64,000 nucleotides of DNA from Hyphomicrobiales bacterium (GCA_900467185.1 UBPA01000007.1:186001-250000), one strand, 5' to 3'. Shown: positions 47,198 through 58,402, numbered from the stretch's first letter. A program made the numbers and translations. Notes: generated by a model not told the origin, from the letters alone.

Positions 47198-48328
47198 ATG
47201 GCCACCATGTTCAGCGGGAAGGGACTTCGCCGCCAGGCGATCTTCTGGCTTGTCTTCTTCGTCCTCTTCATTGCTTTCCTGATGGTCTTCTCTTCCATCC
47301 TCCTGCCGTTCCTTGCCGGCATGGCGCTCGCCTACTTCCTCGATCCCATTGCCGACCGGCTGGAAAAATGGGGCTTGAGCCGGATGATGGCGACGATCGT
47401 CATCCTTATCGGCTTCATTGTCGTCTTCGCCCTGTCGTTGGTGCTGATCATCCCGATCATCTTCACGCAGGCGTCGGATTTTATCACCAAGATCCCGGAC
47501 TACGTGGCAAGCTTCCAGAACTTCCTCGCAAGCCCCCAGGCCGATATCCTGCCGGACTGGCTGCAGAGCCAGCTGCCCGCGATCCGCGAGAATTCGTCCC
47601 GCCTCATGGCGCAGGGCGCAAGCTTCCTCGGCACGCTGGTGCAGCAGCTGTGGAATTCCGGCGTCGCGTTGCTCGATATCATCTCGCTCTTCGTCGTCAC
47701 GCCGGTCGTCGCCTTCTATCTGCTGCTCGACTGGGATCGCATGGTCGCCAAGGTGGATAGCTGGATCCCGCGTGGCCAACTCTCTACCGTCCGCCAGATC
47801 GCGACCGACATGGACAGCTCCATTGCCGGCTTCGTGCGCGGGCAGGGCTCGCTCTGCATCATCCTCGGCCTCTATTACGGCATCTTCCTCACGGTCGCCG
47901 GGCTGAATTTCGGCCTGCTCATCGGCTTCTTCGCCGGCATCATCAGCTTCATTCCCTATGTCGGCTCCATGGTCGGCCTGGTGCTGGCCGTCGGTGTGGC
48001 GCTGGTGCAGTTCTGGCCGGATTACTTCTGGGTCATCGTCGTCGCCTGCATCTTCTTCTCCGGCCAGTTCCTCGAAGGCAATATTCTCCAGCCGAAGCTG
48101 GTCGGTAGCAGCGTCGGCCTGCATCCGGTCTGGCTGATGTTCGCGCTCCTGGCCTTTGGTTCGCTGTTCGGCTTCGTCGGGCTTCTGGTGGCCGTGCCGG
48201 CTGCTGCGGCTTTGGGCGTCCTCGTGCGCTTCGCCCTGGCGCGCTATCTCGAAAGCGACGTTTACCACAGCCCGCCGACCCACACGACCATCGAGGCCCA
48301 GCCGAACGTGCCGCACAGCCTGACATGA
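47198..48328 (+). CDS. AI-2E/PerM family transporter
   Basis: A 376-residue membrane protein of the AI-2E exporter (PerM/YdiK) family, with two or three N-terminal membrane segments, a cytoplasmic/periplasmic helical region (about residues 90-165), and five C-terminal segments. Family stretches are LAYFLDPIADRLEKWG, VTPVVAFYLLLDWDRM and the ISFIPYVGSMVGLVLAV motif. The substrate is unknown and AI-2 export should not be assumed. The ATG at 47198 has GGAG 7 bases upstream; the ATG at 47174 has none. It overlaps hdaA (ATGA). Confidence 0.88.
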   Translation: MATMFSGKGLRRQAIFWLVFFVLFIAFLMVFSSILLPFLAGMALAYFLDPIADRLEKWGLSRMMATIVILIGFIVVFALSLVLIIPIIFTQASDFITKIPDYVASFQNFLASPQADILPDWLQSQLPAIRENSSRLMAQGASFLGTLVQQLWNSGVALLDIISLFVVTPVVAFYLLLDWDRMVAKVDSWIPRGQLSTVRQIATDMDSSIAGFVRGQGSLCIILGLYYGIFLTVAGLNFGLLIGFFAGIISFIPYVGSMVGLVLAVGVALVQFWPDYFWVIVVACIFFSGQFLEGNILQPKLVGSSVGLHPVWLMFALLAFGSLFGFVGLLVAVPAAAALGVLVRFALARYLESDVYHSPPTHTTIEAQPNVPHSLT

Positions 48329-49032
48329 CACGTCGCGACGACCAGTTGCCGCTGCCGCTCGGACATGCGCCGCAGATCAGCCGGGACGATCTGCTCGTCT
48401 CGCCCTCGCTGGAGGCGGCGGTGGCGATCGTGGACGGCTGGCCGCAATGGCCGTCGCCTGTGGTGGTGCTCGTCGGCCCGCCGGGCTCGGGCAAGTCCCA
48501 TCTGGCCGCCATCTGGGCCGGAACAAGCGGCGCCACCGCCATCGATCTTCAGGCGGGCAGCGGCGCGCCCGACATCGCGGCGCATGGCCCGGTGCTCTTC
48601 GAGGATGCCGACCGTCGCGGCTTCGACGAGACCACGCTGTTTCACGTCATCAACAGCGTGCGGCAGAACGGAACCTATCTGCTTCTCACTGCCCGCAGCC
48701 GGCCGGCCGCCTGGGGCGTGGTGCTGCCGGATCTCGCCTCGCGCCTGAAAGCGGTTACCGTCGTGGAAACGAGCGCGCCGGACGACGATCTTCTCGGCCA
48801 GGTGCTGATGAAGCTCTTTGCCGATCGTCAGCTTTTCCCCGACGAACGGCTGATCGCCTACCTCGTCGCCCGCATGGAGCGCTCGCTTGAAAGTGCCCAT
48901 CGGGTGGTGGAGGAGATGGACCGGCTGGCGCTTGCCCGCCACACGCGGATCCATCGCTCTCTGGCAGCCGAAGTCCTTGAAAAAATTGGTCATGCAGGGG
49001 ATATCCAAGAAATCACTGAACAAGGCGATTGA
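48325..49032 (+). CDS. hdaA: DnaA-related regulator HdaA
   Basis: A 235-residue DnaA-like AAA protein lacking domain IV. The N-terminal QLPLPLGH is a clamp-binding-like motif (QLxLPL) characteristic of Hda. Walker A is GPPGSGKSHLA, and a sensor/lid region with LVARMERSLESAHRVVEEMD follows. In Caulobacter HdaA promotes hydrolysis of DnaA-ATP at the replisome. The PerM-hdaA-ppk order is conserved in Rhizobiales as I recall. It overlaps the PerM gene by 4 bases. Confidence 0.88.
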   Translation: MTRRDDQLPLPLGHAPQISRDDLLVSPSLEAAVAIVDGWPQWPSPVVVLVGPPGSGKSHLAAIWAGTSGATAIDLQAGSGAPDIAAHGPVLFEDADRRGFDETTLFHVINSVRQNGTYLLLTARSRPAAWGVVLPDLASRLKAVTVVETSAPDDDLLGQVLMKLFADRQLFPDERLIAYLVARMERSLESAHRVVEEMDRLALARHTRIHRSLAAEVLEKIGHAGDIQEITEQGD

Positions 49033-49095
49033 CTGTCACAGTTCCGTCGTCAAACTCGTCTAGCAGCTTTCGCAACGCGAATGAGGGAACGGGAC

Positions 49096-51309
49096 ATGGA
49101 CACGACGACAGCTGCGGCAAAGACGATCACCCCGCCGGCCAACCCGAACGACAAGGGTTCGGTCGATAAGGGGATCGACCTGCTGAACAGCCCGGAGCGG
49201 TTCATCAACCGCGAGTTCTCGTGGCTCCAGTTCAATCGCCGCGTTCTCGAGGAAACGCTGAACACGGCACATCCGCTGCTGGAGCGTGTTCGCTTCCTGT
49301 CGATCTCGGCCGCCAACCTCGATGAGTTCTTCATGGTCCGCGTCGCCGGCCTCGAGGCGCAGGTGCGCCAGAGCGTCGTCGTGCGCAGCCCCGACGGCAA
49401 GACGCCGGCCGAGCAGCTGGGCGACATCCTGAAGGAGATCAACACGCTGCAGATGGAGCAGCAGGCGTCGCTCGCCGTGCTGCAGCAGTATCTCGCCAAG
49501 GAAGACATTCTCATCGTCCGCCCGGTGTCGCTGTCGGCCGACGACCGGACATGGCTGGAGACGACGTTCGACCAGTCGATGTTCCCGGTTCTGACCCCGC
49601 TGTCGATCGATCCGGCCCATCCGTTCCCCTTCATCCCCAATCTCGGCTTCACCATGGGGCTGCAGCTCGTCAGCCGCTCGGGCCGCGATCCGATGACGGC
49701 GCTCCTGCGCCTGCCGGTCGCGCTCGACCGCTTCGTGCGCCTGCCGGACGTGCGCTCCACCATCCGCTACATCACGCTGGAAGACGTGGTGGGCATGTTC
49801 ATCAGCCGCCTGTTCCCGGGCTACGACGTCAAGGGTGCCGGTACGTTCCGCATCATCCGCGACAGCGACATCGAGGTCGAGGAAGAGGCCGAAGATCTCG
49901 TCCGCTTCTTCGAGACCGCGCTGAAGCGCCGCCGTCGCGGCTCGGTCATCCGTATCGAGATCGACTCGGAAATGCCGCTGGAGTTGCGTCGCTTCGTCAT
50001 CTCGGAGCTTGCCGTGCCGGAAAACCGCGTGGCCGTGCTGCCGGGCCTGCTGGCGCTGAACACGCTGTCGGAAATCACCAAGGCACCACGGGAGGATCTG
50101 CGTTTCGCGCCGTATAACGCGCGATTTCCCGAACGAGTCCGAGAGCACATGGGAGACTGCTTCGCCGCCATCCGCGAAAAAGACATGGTGGTTCACCACC
50201 CCTATGAGAGCTTCGACGTCGTTGTCCAGTTCCTCCATCAGGCTGCGCGCGATCCTGACGTCCTTGCGATAAAGCAGACGCTGTACCGCACCTCCAACGA
50301 CAGCCCCATCGTGCGCGCGCTGATCGATGCCGCCGATGCCGGCAAGTCGGTGACGGCGCTGGTGGAGCTCAAGGCCCGCTTCGACGAGGAGGCCAACATC
50401 CGCTGGGCGCGCGACCTGGAGCGCGCCGGCGTGCAGGTTGTCTTCGGCTTCATCGAGCTGAAGACGCATGCCAAGATGTCCATGGTCGTGCGGCGCGAGG
50501 AGGGCAAGCTGCGCACCTATTGCCACCTCGGCACCGGCAACTACCACCCCGTGACCGCCAAGATCTACACCGACCTCTCCTTCTTCACCTGCTCGCCGGT
50601 TGTCGGCCACGACATGGCGAACATCTTCAATTTCATCACCGGCTATGGCGAGCCCGAGGCCGGCATGAAGCTGGCGATCTCGCCCCATACGCTGCGCCCG
50701 CGCATTCTCCGGCACATCGAGGAGGAGATCGTGCATGCCGGCGCCGGCCGTCCGGCCTCCATCTGGATGAAGATGAACTCGCTGGTCGATCCCGAGATCA
50801 TCGACGCGCTGTACCGCGCCAGCCGCGCCGGCGTCGAGGTCGAGCTGATCGTGCGCGGCATCTGCTGCCTGCGTCCGCAGGTGTCCGGCCTGTCGGAAAA
50901 CATCCGCGTGAAGTCGATCGTCGGCCGCTTCCTGGAGCACAGCCGGATCTTCTGTTTCGGCAACGGCCATGCTCTTCCCTCCGAGCATGCGCTTGTGTAT
51001 ATCGGCTCGGCGGATATGATGCCGCGCAACCTGGACCGGCGCGTGGAGACTCTTGTGCCTCTCGTCAACCGGACCGTGCACGAACAGGTCCTGTCGCAGA
51101 TCATGCTGGCAAATCTTATCGATAACCAGCAGAGCTACGAAATTCTCGAGGACGGCACCTCACGACGGATCTCGGTGTCCAAGGACAGCGAGCCGTTCAA
51201 CGCGCAAGTCTATTTCATGACCAACCCCAGCCTGTCCGGCCGGGGCGAGGCCCTGAAATCGAGTGCGCCCAAGGTTATCGCCGGCTGGGACAGCGACCGC
51301 AGAAAGTAA
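49096..51309 (+). CDS. ppk: Polyphosphate kinase 1
   Basis: A 737-residue PPK1 that reversibly makes polyphosphate from [21 protein letters not shown] at the N-terminus, [11 protein letters not shown], the autophosphorylated His458 in ELKTHAKMS, and [10 protein letters not shown] with the second His are all present, along with the C-terminal PLD-like domain. The ATG at 49096 follows a gagggaacggga ribosome-binding site, whereas 49081 has none. ppx follows 12 bases downstream. Confidence 0.96.
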   Translation: MDTTTAAAKTITPPANPNDKGSVDKGIDLLNSPERFINREFSWLQFNRRVLEETLNTAHPLLERVRFLSISAANLDEFFMVRVAGLEAQVRQSVVVRSPDGKTPAEQLGDILKEINTLQMEQQASLAVLQQYLAKEDILIVRPVSLSADDRTWLETTFDQSMFPVLTPLSIDPAHPFPFIPNLGFTMGLQLVSRSGRDPMTALLRLPVALDRFVRLPDVRSTIRYITLEDVVGMFISRLFPGYDVKGAGTFRIIRDSDIEVEEEAEDLVRFFETALKRRRRGSVIRIEIDSEMPLELRRFVISELAVPENRVAVLPGLLALNTLSEITKAPREDLRFAPYNARFPERVREHMGDCFAAIREKDMVVHHPYESFDVVVQFLHQAARDPDVLAIKQTLYRTSNDSPIVRALIDAADAGKSVTALVELKARFDEEANIRWARDLERAGVQVVFGFIELKTHAKMSMVVRREEGKLRTYCHLGTGNYHPVTAKIYTDLSFFTCSPVVGHDMANIFNFITGYGEPEAGMKLAISPHTLRPRILRHIEEEIVHAGAGRPASIWMKMNSLVDPEIIDALYRASRAGVEVELIVRGICCLRPQVSGLSENIRVKSIVGRFLEHSRIFCFGNGHALPSEHALVYIGSADMMPRNLDRRVETLVPLVNRTVHEQVLSQIMLANLIDNQQSYEILEDGTSRRISVSKDSEPFNAQVYFMTNPSLSGRGEALKSSAPKVIAGWDSDRRK

Positions 51310-51321
51310 AGCTGGACCTGA

Positions 51322-52842
51322 ATGGTAGAATCCGAAGCTCAGGGGCGCTTGCCTGGCATCGCCCCTGTTTCCGTCGTTGATATCGGCTCCAACTCGATCC
51401 GGCTCGTGATCTACGAGGGACTGAACCGCTCGCCTGCGGTTCTGTTCAACGAGAAGGTCATGTGCGGGCTCGGCAAGGGCATCGATGCCACGGGCCAGAT
51501 GGATGCCGAAAGCGTCGAGCGGGCGCTGAAGGCGCTGCATCGCTTCAAGGCCCTCGCCACGCAGGCACGCGCCTCGACCGGCTTCGTGCTGGCGACGGCG
51601 GCGGCCCGCGACGCCTCCAATGGTCCCGATTTCATCCGCCGCGCCGAGCACATTCTCGGCCAGAAGATCCGTGTTCTCTCGGGCGAGGAGGAGGCCTACT
51701 TCTCCGCGCTCGGCATCGTCAGTGGCTATCACGATCCCGACGGCGTCGTCGGCGATCTCGGCGGCGGCTCGCTGGAACTGGTCGATGTCGTCGGCCGAAC
51801 CATAGGCACGGGCATCACGCTGCCGCTCGGCGGCATTCGCCTGTCGGAGCATGCCGGCGGCTCGCTGGAGCGGGCGCGGGCCTATGTCCGCAAGACGGTG
51901 AAGAATGTCGACGTGCTGAAACGCGGTGCCGGCCGCACCTTCTACGCCGTCGGCGGCACATGGCGCTCCATCGCCAAGCTGCACATGGAACTGCGCGATT
52001 ATCCGCTGCACATGATGCAGGGCTACGAGATGAGCTTCGAGGAGGCGATGAGCTTCCTGCCGGAGGTGATCGAGCCCAAGGATCTGAAGATTCCCGCTTT
52101 CGCGGCGATCTCCCGCAGCCGCCGCAATCTTCTGCCCTACGGCGCCATCGCCCTGCAGGAGACGATCTCGCTCCTGAAGCCGGCGCGGATCTCGTTTTCT
52201 GCGCTGGGCGTGCGCGAGGGCTATCTGTTCTCGCTGCTGTCGGAGCAGGCGCGCAACGCCGATCCGCTGCTGACCGCCGCCTCCGAGCTGGCCATCCTGC
52301 GCGCCCGGTCGCCGGAGCACGCCCGCGAACTGGCGGACTGGACGGGCAGGGTTTTGCCGGCCCTCGGCATCACCGAGACCGACGAGGAAGCCCGCTACCG
52401 GCGGGCCGCCTGCCTGCTTGCCGACATCTCCTGGCGCGCGCATCCCGATTACCGGGGCCTGCAGGCGCTGAACATCATCGCCCATTCCACCTTTTCCGGC
52501 ATCACCCATGCCGGCCGCGCCTATATCGCGCTGGCCAACTACTACCGGCATGATGGTCTGAACGACAACGGCGCCACCAGCCCGCTCTCGACCATCACGC
52601 CGGCCCGCATGCTGGAACAGGCGAAGGTTCTGGGCGCGCTCCTGCGCGTCGCCTATCTCTTCTCCGCTTCCATGCCCGGCATCGTCCGCAACCTCACCCT
52701 CCGCCCGTCGTCCGCTGCCAACACCGACCTCGATTTCGTAGTGCCCGCCGATTACAGCGAGTTCGCCGGCGAGCGACTGGACGGCCGCTTACAGCAACTG
52801 GCGAAACAGACGGGCAAGCGGATCGCGTTCCGCTTCGCGTGA
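51322..52842 (+). CDS. ppx: Exopolyphosphatase / guanosine pentaphosphate phosphatase
   Basis: A 506-residue Ppx/GppA-type phosphatase. Phosphate 1 motif SVVDIGSNSIRLVIYE is near residue 17, phosphate 2 motif VVGDLGGGSLELVDV is near 135, and ALGVREGYLFSLL follows. A C-terminal HD-like helical domain extends beyond residue 320. It removes terminal phosphates from polyphosphate and may hydrolyse pppGpp. It is directly downstream of ppk, so synthesis and breakdown are co-encoded. Confidence 0.94.
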   Translation: MVESEAQGRLPGIAPVSVVDIGSNSIRLVIYEGLNRSPAVLFNEKVMCGLGKGIDATGQMDAESVERALKALHRFKALATQARASTGFVLATAAARDASNGPDFIRRAEHILGQKIRVLSGEEEAYFSALGIVSGYHDPDGVVGDLGGGSLELVDVVGRTIGTGITLPLGGIRLSEHAGGSLERARAYVRKTVKNVDVLKRGAGRTFYAVGGTWRSIAKLHMELRDYPLHMMQGYEMSFEEAMSFLPEVIEPKDLKIPAFAAISRSRRNLLPYGAIALQETISLLKPARISFSALGVREGYLFSLLSEQARNADPLLTAASELAILRARSPEHARELADWTGRVLPALGITETDEEARYRRAACLLADISWRAHPDYRGLQALNIIAHSTFSGITHAGRAYIALANYYRHDGLNDNGATSPLSTITPARMLEQAKVLGALLRVAYLFSASMPGIVRNLTLRPSSAANTDLDFVVPADYSEFAGERLDGRLQQLAKQTGKRIAFRFA

Positions 52843-52870
52843 AAGGCTTTAGGAGCGAGAGACGGTTCGA

Positions 52871-53416
52871 GTGACAGAGAAAAGCTCTCGCTGGCGCCGC
52901 CTCCTATTTCTGTTGCTTCTCGCTTTTGTCGGTGGCGTGGCCCTCATAGCCATATCCATCGGTTTGGAGATCAACGAGCGGCGGAAGATGATCCGCGGTG
53001 AAAGCGGGCCGTTCGATGTCACCGAGGCAGACATCGATGGCCTTCATCTCCGGCTCGAACGATACCTAGACCATCTTTTCCTCGCGGAATTCCGGCGGAC
53101 GCTCACCGTCACGGCAAATGGACACGCGCCGGTCGTGTTCAATCTGGATCAGGACGCCGGCGGTATGCAACGCATTGCGGTGTGCGAGACGGGGGAGGGA
53201 CGCATCCTGCTCTCAGACAGGATCTTCGACTATCTTATCGATTCCGACGGTACCGTTCACGGGCAGGGAGCAGCCTCTGCACGCGAGGCTTTGTCCGACG
53301 GTCCGACGAAACCCCTCATTGTGTCTGAGATGGAACCTGTCTGCGTCACGAAGCTTGGGACCTTCGACGAAGGTCTGGGGCCGAGAGGCAATTACGGCTT
53401 TCAGGCGGAGCGGTGA
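52871..53416 (+). CDS. Unknown single-pass membrane-anchored protein
   Basis: A 181-residue protein with no family I recognise. A basic N-terminus (SSRWRRLL), one membrane segment (about residues 11-32), then a soluble domain probably outside the cytoplasm with VFNLDQDAGGMQRIAV, two cysteines and EPVCVTKLG. The start is GTG at 52871; AGGAG lies about 15 bases upstream, so the exact start is uncertain. It is 28 bases after ppx and converges on rnd, with 7 bases between stops. Confidence 0.65.
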   Translation: MTEKSSRWRRLLFLLLLAFVGGVALIAISIGLEINERRKMIRGESGPFDVTEADIDGLHLRLERYLDHLFLAEFRRTLTVTANGHAPVVFNLDQDAGGMQRIAVCETGEGRILLSDRIFDYLIDSDGTVHGQGAASAREALSDGPTKPLIVSEMEPVCVTKLGTFDEGLGPRGNYGFQAER

Positions 53417-53423
53417 CTCGGCC

Positions 53424-54590
53424 TCAGGCCGAAGTCCCCGGCCATTCCACAGCCTCGATCTTTCGGTCCACGAAGCGCAGCGCTACGTCGCCATGGATCA
53501 GCTTCAGCGCGATCTCGCCGAACAGTTCGCGACGCCAGCCCTTGAGCGCGCCGACATCGGCCTTCTCGCCTTCGGAGGCGATGCGCTCGATGTCGTCGCT
53601 GTTGGCGATGATCTTGGCAGCGACGCCCTGCTTTTCGGCGACGAGCTTCAGAAGAACCTTGAGGAGCTCGATGGCGGCGGCGGCACCGTCGCTCGTCTGG
53701 TTCTGGCGGGGTAGGCGGGGCATGTCGGCCTTGGGCAACGCGAGCGCCTCGTTGACGGCCTCGATGATGGCCGCGCCGGCGCTGGAGCGCTCCCAGCCCT
53801 TCGGCACCGTGCGCAGCCGCGACATGGCCTCGGCATCCTTCGGCTGCTGCTGGGCGATCTCGTAGAGTGCGTCATCCTTCAGCACGCGGCCGCGCGGCAC
53901 GTTGCGGGACCGGGCCTCGCGCTCGCGCCAGGCGGCGATGCGCTGCAGCACGGCCAGCTCGATCGGCTTCTTCAGGCGCATCTTCAGACGCTGCCAGGCA
54001 TCGTCCGGATGCATGTCGTAGGTCTCGCGCGATTCGAGAACGGCCATCTCCTCCGTCAGCCACAGCGAGCGGCCTTCGCGCTCCAGCTCGGCCTTCAGGT
54101 GATGATAGACGTCGCGCAGATGGGTGACGTCGGCGAGCGCGTAATCGAGCTGTTTGTCGGTCAGCGGCCGGCGGCTCCAGTCGGTGAACCGCGAGGACTT
54201 GTCGATATGCTCGCCCTTGATGCGGCTGACGAGCTGGTCGTAGGAGACGCTGTCGCCGAAGCCGCAGACCATGGCCGCGACCTGCGTATCGAAGATCGGG
54301 TGCGGGATGAGCCCGCCGAGATGGAAGATGATTTCGATGTCCTGCCGCGCGGCATGGAAGACCTTGATGATATCAGGATTGGCCATCAGCGCGAAGAAGG
54401 GTGCGAGGTCGAGGCCCTTAGCAAGCGGGTCGACGATCACGGCGATGTCGGGACCGGCCATCTGGATCAGGCAGAGCTGCGGCCAGAACGTCGTCTCACG
54501 CAGAAACTCTGTGTCGATCGTCAGATAAGGCGCAGTCGCCAGCGTGTCGCAGGCTGCCTGCAGCGCCGCAGTCGTATCGATAATATCCAT
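53424..54590 (-). CDS. rnd: Ribonuclease D
   Basis: A 388-residue 3'-5' exoribonuclease of the DEDDy group acting in tRNA 3' maturation. ExoI IDTEFLRETTFWP, ExoII KVFHAARQDIEI, and ExoIII DYALADVTHLRDVYHHL are intact. HRDC domains follow (about residues 205-285 and 300-370; QRIAAWREREARSRNVPRGRVL). Its length is close to that of E. coli RNase D. Confidence 0.95.
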   Translation of the reverse strand: MDIIDTTAALQAACDTLATAPYLTIDTEFLRETTFWPQLCLIQMAGPDIAVIVDPLAKGLDLAPFFALMANPDIIKVFHAARQDIEIIFHLGGLIPHPIFDTQVAAMVCGFGDSVSYDQLVSRIKGEHIDKSSRFTDWSRRPLTDKQLDYALADVTHLRDVYHHLKAELEREGRSLWLTEEMAVLESRETYDMHPDDAWQRLKMRLKKPIELAVLQRIAAWREREARSRNVPRGRVLKDDALYEIAQQQPKDAEAMSRLRTVPKGWERSSAGAAIIEAVNEALALPKADMPRLPRQNQTSDGAAAAIELLKVLLKLVAEKQGVAAKIIANSDDIERIASEGEKADVGALKGWRRELFGEIALKLIHGDVALRFVDRKIEAVEWPGTSA

Positions 54591-54698
54591 CGGATCTCCG
54601 GGATGTGGAGGCGGGTTTTCTCTCTCTTCTCTTTTGATGCGGGGATGTCAACCAACCGACATGAAAAAGCCGTGATTCGGCACGCCGCAAGCGGTCTA

Positions 54699-56114
54699 TC
54701 AGACGATCCTGAGATAGGACGACATGCCCGTCTTCTGGTGCTCGATGATGTGGCAGTGAAGCATCCAGTCGCCCGGATTGTCGGCGACCAGCGCCAGCTC
54801 GGCCTGTTCGTCCGGCTGCAGCAGGATCGTGTCCGTCGGCGGCGGCAGCACGGTGCGCTTGTTGGAGGAGATGACGTGGAACGTCAGCCCGTGCAGGTGG
54901 ATCGGGTGGGCATGCGGCGTGCGGTTGGCGATCTGGAAGACGTAGCTCCGGCCGAGCTTCAGCTCCGCCAGCGGCGCGACCGGGTCCGGCGTATCACCCG
55001 GCCACGGCACCTTGTTGATCGCCCAGAACGTATAACCGAGCGAGCCGCAGATGCTCTCGACCGCCTTGTGCTCGGCGGTCGCCGTGAAATCCAGGGGAAT
55101 GCGCTCGGCACCGGCAATGTCGGGATGGGCGATCGGGTTGGGGGCCAGGGCCTTGGCGTCCGCCAGCTCGCGCTTGAGCGAGGAGCCGCGCGCAACCAGC
55201 GTCGCGATGGTCCAGGGCGATGAGCCGCGCAGGTTGCCGAGCGTCACGCTCTGCCCCTCGCTATCCGGCATCCGCACCACGAGATCGGCGCGCTGTCCCG
55301 GCCCGAGATCGAGCGTATCGAGGGGAAGAGGCAGGGGAAGCGCGTTCGAATCGAGCGCCAGAATGGAGGCAGGCGCATCGATGCCGAGTGTATAGATGCG
55401 CGTAACGTCGGTCGCCGCGACGCGCAGCCGCACCAGCCCGCCGGCCGGCGCCTCGAACTGCGGCGCGCGCTGCCAGTTGGCGGTGCGCACCGTGCCATAG
55501 GTGCCGCCGCGGGCCGCATCCCGGGGCTTGAACGGGGCGATGAACGACCCGTCGGCGCCCAGTCGCCAGTCGCGCAGGTTCAGCACGATCTCGGCGTCGA
55601 AGACAGGGTCGGCCGGATTTTCCACGACGATGACGCCGGTCATGCCGTGGCCCATCTGGGTCAGCGTGTTGCAATGGGGGTGATACCAGAACGTGCCGGC
55701 ATCGGGTGGGGTAAAGGTATAGTCGAAGCCATCGCCCGGATAGACGTAAGGTTGCGTCATCTCCGGCACGCCGTCCATGGCGTTGGGGATGCGCAGCCCG
55801 TGCCAGTGCACGGTGGTCGGCTCGTCGAGCTCGTTGACCAGCCGGGCCGCGAAGGGCTCGCCCTGCCGCATCCGCAACACCGGTGGCACGCCCGATAGCG
55901 CTGGCGCGTCGCCAAGCCCCCAGGTCATCACCCGTGACTCCGCGCCGCCCTCGGCAAGCTTCGCTGCGCCGAACTGCGCCTTCAGCGTCAGCGGCGCGGC
56001 CGTGCCCGGACGCGCGGCAAGGCCTGCGCCCAGCGCGAAGGATGCAGCCGTTGCGGCACTGGCTTTGAGGAGCGTTCGGCGGGTGAGGGCGGGCATGATC
56101 CGGTCCGGGTGCAT
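54699..56114 (-). CDS. Tat-exported multicopper oxidase
   Basis: A 471-residue laccase-like oxidase. A twin-arginine signal is at residues 10-17 (LTRRTLLK, Arg12-Arg13) followed by a hydrophobic region to about residue 40. All copper motifs are visible: [26 protein letters not shown] and [14 protein letters not shown] (type 1 Cys/His/Met). The ATG at 56114 has AAGGAGAG upstream (spacing about 11); the ATG at 56096 is an alternative. CueO-like copper tolerance or FtsP-like roles are possible, but no Met-rich insert is seen and no copper gene is adjacent. Confidence 0.9.
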   Translation of the reverse strand: MHPDRIMPALTRRTLLKASAATAASFALGAGLAARPGTAAPLTLKAQFGAAKLAEGGAESRVMTWGLGDAPALSGVPPVLRMRQGEPFAARLVNELDEPTTVHWHGLRIPNAMDGVPEMTQPYVYPGDGFDYTFTPPDAGTFWYHPHCNTLTQMGHGMTGVIVVENPADPVFDAEIVLNLRDWRLGADGSFIAPFKPRDAARGGTYGTVRTANWQRAPQFEAPAGGLVRLRVAATDVTRIYTLGIDAPASILALDSNALPLPLPLDTLDLGPGQRADLVVRMPDSEGQSVTLGNLRGSSPWTIATLVARGSSLKRELADAKALAPNPIAHPDIAGAERIPLDFTATAEHKAVESICGSLGYTFWAINKVPWPGDTPDPVAPLAELKLGRSYVFQIANRTPHAHPIHLHGLTFHVISSNKRTVLPPPTDTILLQPDEQAELALVADNPGDWMLHCHIIEHQKTGMSSYLRIV

Positions 56115-56342
56115 CGACAGGGTCTCTCCTTAAACTTGATCGCTCCGTTCAGCAATTGTGACGGCAATCTTTCCTGTCTGCCGCGTTGTCGCAGGGCGCC
56201 TCCGCGCGTAAGATCGGTCCATCTGGCCGAGCTCCGCCTTGACAAATCGGACCTGCCATGCGCTTTTCCGCGCGATTTCGACGCCGCCGGGACAGCGATG
56301 GTTTTCCCGTGTGCGGCATTTTGCCAGTTCCAGGAAACGCAC

Positions 56343-58133
56343 ATGCACCGTTACCGCAGTCACACTTGCGCCGCCCTTCGCCAGACCGATGTCGGCGCGA
56401 ACGTCCGTCTCTCCGGCTGGGTGCATCGTGTTCGCGACCATGGCGGCGTCCTGTTCATCGACCTGCGCGACCATTACGGCCTGACCCAGGTCGTGGTCGA
56501 TCCCGACAGCCCTGCCTTCAAGGCCGCCGAAGCCGTGCGTGGCGAGTGGGTGATCCGCATCGACGGACGCGTGAAGGCGCGCACGGCCGAGACGGTCAAC
56601 AAGACCATGCCGACGGGCGAGATCGAGCTCTACGCTCAGGAAATCGAAGTCCTCTCCGCCGCCAAGGAACTGCCGCTGCCGATCTTCGGCGAGCCGGATT
56701 ATCCCGAGGACGTGCGCCTCAAGTACCGCTTCCTCGACCTGCGCCGCGAGACGCTTCACCGCAACATCGTCAAGCGCACCCAGATCGTCGCCGACATGCG
56801 CAACCGCATGAACGCCGAAGGCTTTGCCGAATATACGACGCCGATTCTCACGGCCTCGTCGCCGGAAGGCGCGCGCGACTTCCTCGTGCCGTCGCGCATC
56901 CATCCCGGCACCTTCTTCGCGCTGCCGCAGGCGCCGCAGCAGTACAAGCAGCTGCTAATGGTGGCGGGCTTCGACCGCTATTTCCAGATCGCGCCCTGCT
57001 TCCGCGACGAAGACCCGCGCGCCGACCGCCTGCCGGGCGAGTTCTACCAGCTCGACATGGAAATGAGCTTCGTCGAGCAGGAAGACGTGTGGAACACGAT
57101 GGCGCCCGTGATCACCGGCGTGTTCGAAAAGTTCGCCGACGGCAAGCCGGTCACCAAGGACTGGCCGCGCATCCCCTATGACGTCGCGATCCGCAAATAC
57201 GGCTCCGACAAGCCGGACCTGCGCAACCCGATCGAGATGCAGGCCGTGACCGAGCATTTCGAAGGCTCCGGCTTCAAGGTCTTCGCCAACATGATCGCCT
57301 CCAACCCGAAGGTCGAGGTTTGGGCGATTCCGGCCAAGACCGGCGGCTCCCGCGCCTTCTGCGACCGGATGAACGCCTGGGCGCAGTCCACCGGGCAGCC
57401 GGGGCTCGGCTATATCTTCTGGCGCGCCGAGGGCGAGACCGTCGAGGGCTCCGGCCCGCTCGCCAAGAACATCGGACCCGAGCGTACCGAGGCGCTGCGC
57501 GTTCAGCTGGGCCTCGAAGCGGGCGACGCCTGCTTCTTCGTCGCCGGCGACCCCGCCAAATTCTACAAGTTCGCAGGCGAAGCCCGCACGCGCGCCGGGG
57601 AAGAGCTGAACCTCGTCGACCGCGACCGGTTCGAGCTCTGCTGGATCGTGGACTTCCCGTTCTACGAATGGAGCGAGGAAGAGAAGAAGGTCGATTTTGC
57701 GCACAACCCCTTCTCCATGCCGCAGGGCGGGCTTGAGGCGCTGCAGACGCAGGATCCGCTGACGATCAAGGCCTATCAGTACGATGCCGTCTGCAACGGC
57801 TTCGAGATCGCGTCGGGCTCCATCCGGAACCAGTCGCCGGAACTGATGGTCAAGGCCTTCGAACTGGTCGGCCTGTCCAAGCAGGACGTGGAAGACCGCT
57901 TCGGCGGCATGTACCGCGCCTTCCAGTACGGCGCCCCCCCGCACGGCGGCTGCGCCTTCGGCATCGACCGCGTGGTCATGCTGCTGGTCGGCGCCAAGAA
58001 CCTGCGCGAGATCTCGCTGTTCCCGATGAACCAGCAGGCCCAGGACCTGCTGATGAACGCCCCCAGCGAGGCCTCCCCGACGCAGCTGCGCGAACTCGCG
58101 CTCCGCGTTGTGCCGCAGCCGAAAAAGGATTGA
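56343..58133 (+). CDS. aspS: Aspartyl-tRNA synthetase
   Basis: A 596-residue class IIb synthetase charging tRNA-Asp, probably also tRNA-Asn as in many alphaproteobacteria (inferred). An N-terminal OB-fold ([22 protein letters not shown]) precedes motif 2 ([19 protein letters not shown]), a GAD insertion, and motif 3 ([11 protein letters not shown]). The ATG at 56343 has AGGAAA upstream; earlier in-frame codons are unrelated. CTTGAC at 56238 could be a -35, but its -10 is weak. Confidence 0.96.
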   Translation: MHRYRSHTCAALRQTDVGANVRLSGWVHRVRDHGGVLFIDLRDHYGLTQVVVDPDSPAFKAAEAVRGEWVIRIDGRVKARTAETVNKTMPTGEIELYAQEIEVLSAAKELPLPIFGEPDYPEDVRLKYRFLDLRRETLHRNIVKRTQIVADMRNRMNAEGFAEYTTPILTASSPEGARDFLVPSRIHPGTFFALPQAPQQYKQLLMVAGFDRYFQIAPCFRDEDPRADRLPGEFYQLDMEMSFVEQEDVWNTMAPVITGVFEKFADGKPVTKDWPRIPYDVAIRKYGSDKPDLRNPIEMQAVTEHFEGSGFKVFANMIASNPKVEVWAIPAKTGGSRAFCDRMNAWAQSTGQPGLGYIFWRAEGETVEGSGPLAKNIGPERTEALRVQLGLEAGDACFFVAGDPAKFYKFAGEARTRAGEELNLVDRDRFELCWIVDFPFYEWSEEEKKVDFAHNPFSMPQGGLEALQTQDPLTIKAYQYDAVCNGFEIASGSIRNQSPELMVKAFELVGLSKQDVEDRFGGMYRAFQYGAPPHGGCAFGIDRVVMLLVGAKNLREISLFPMNQQAQDLLMNAPSEASPTQLRELALRVVPQPKKD

Positions 58134-58219
58134 GGCAGGTCCTGCAGAAATCGTCGCTCAAAACTATCTATGGTTATCGGCTGATGGTCTGATAATATGA
58201 GAATCGACGGAGAACGCAC

Positions 58220-58402
58220 ATGAATGCTGAACTCGAGAAGCTTATCGAAAAGGCTCGGAAAATTGTTCCGACGGAAGCTCACCTGGAAGAGCAGCGCCGC
58301 AGCTTTGCTTATGGGTCGGCAAAGATCGAGAACAGCGACATCACACGTGACATGATCGATCAGGCCGCCATGCGTCTCAGGCAGGAGGCGCATGGCAAGT
58401 GA
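58220..58402 (+). CDS. Fic-toxin antitoxin (VbhA/FicA type)
   Basis: A 60-residue helical protein. It carries the class I Fic inhibitory motif [S/T]xxxE[G/N] as Ser33-Ala-Lys-Ile-Glu37-Asn38. In VbhA the Glu binds the Fic ATP-binding arginine and blocks AMP transfer. It is translated just ahead of the Fic gene and overlaps it by 11 bases, so antitoxin is made first. A cggagaac ribosome-binding site precedes the ATG. Base composition is noticeably more A+T-rich than its neighbours, suggesting transfer. Confidence 0.85.
   Translation: MNAELEKLIEKARKIVPTEAHLEEQRRSFAYGSAKIENSDITRDMIDQAAMRLRQEAHGK

Noticed and set aside
56238-56266. aspS promoter from CTTGAC at 56238
   Set aside because: The -35 is good but the sequence 17-18 bases downstream (cgcttt) is a poor -10; not listed as a feature.
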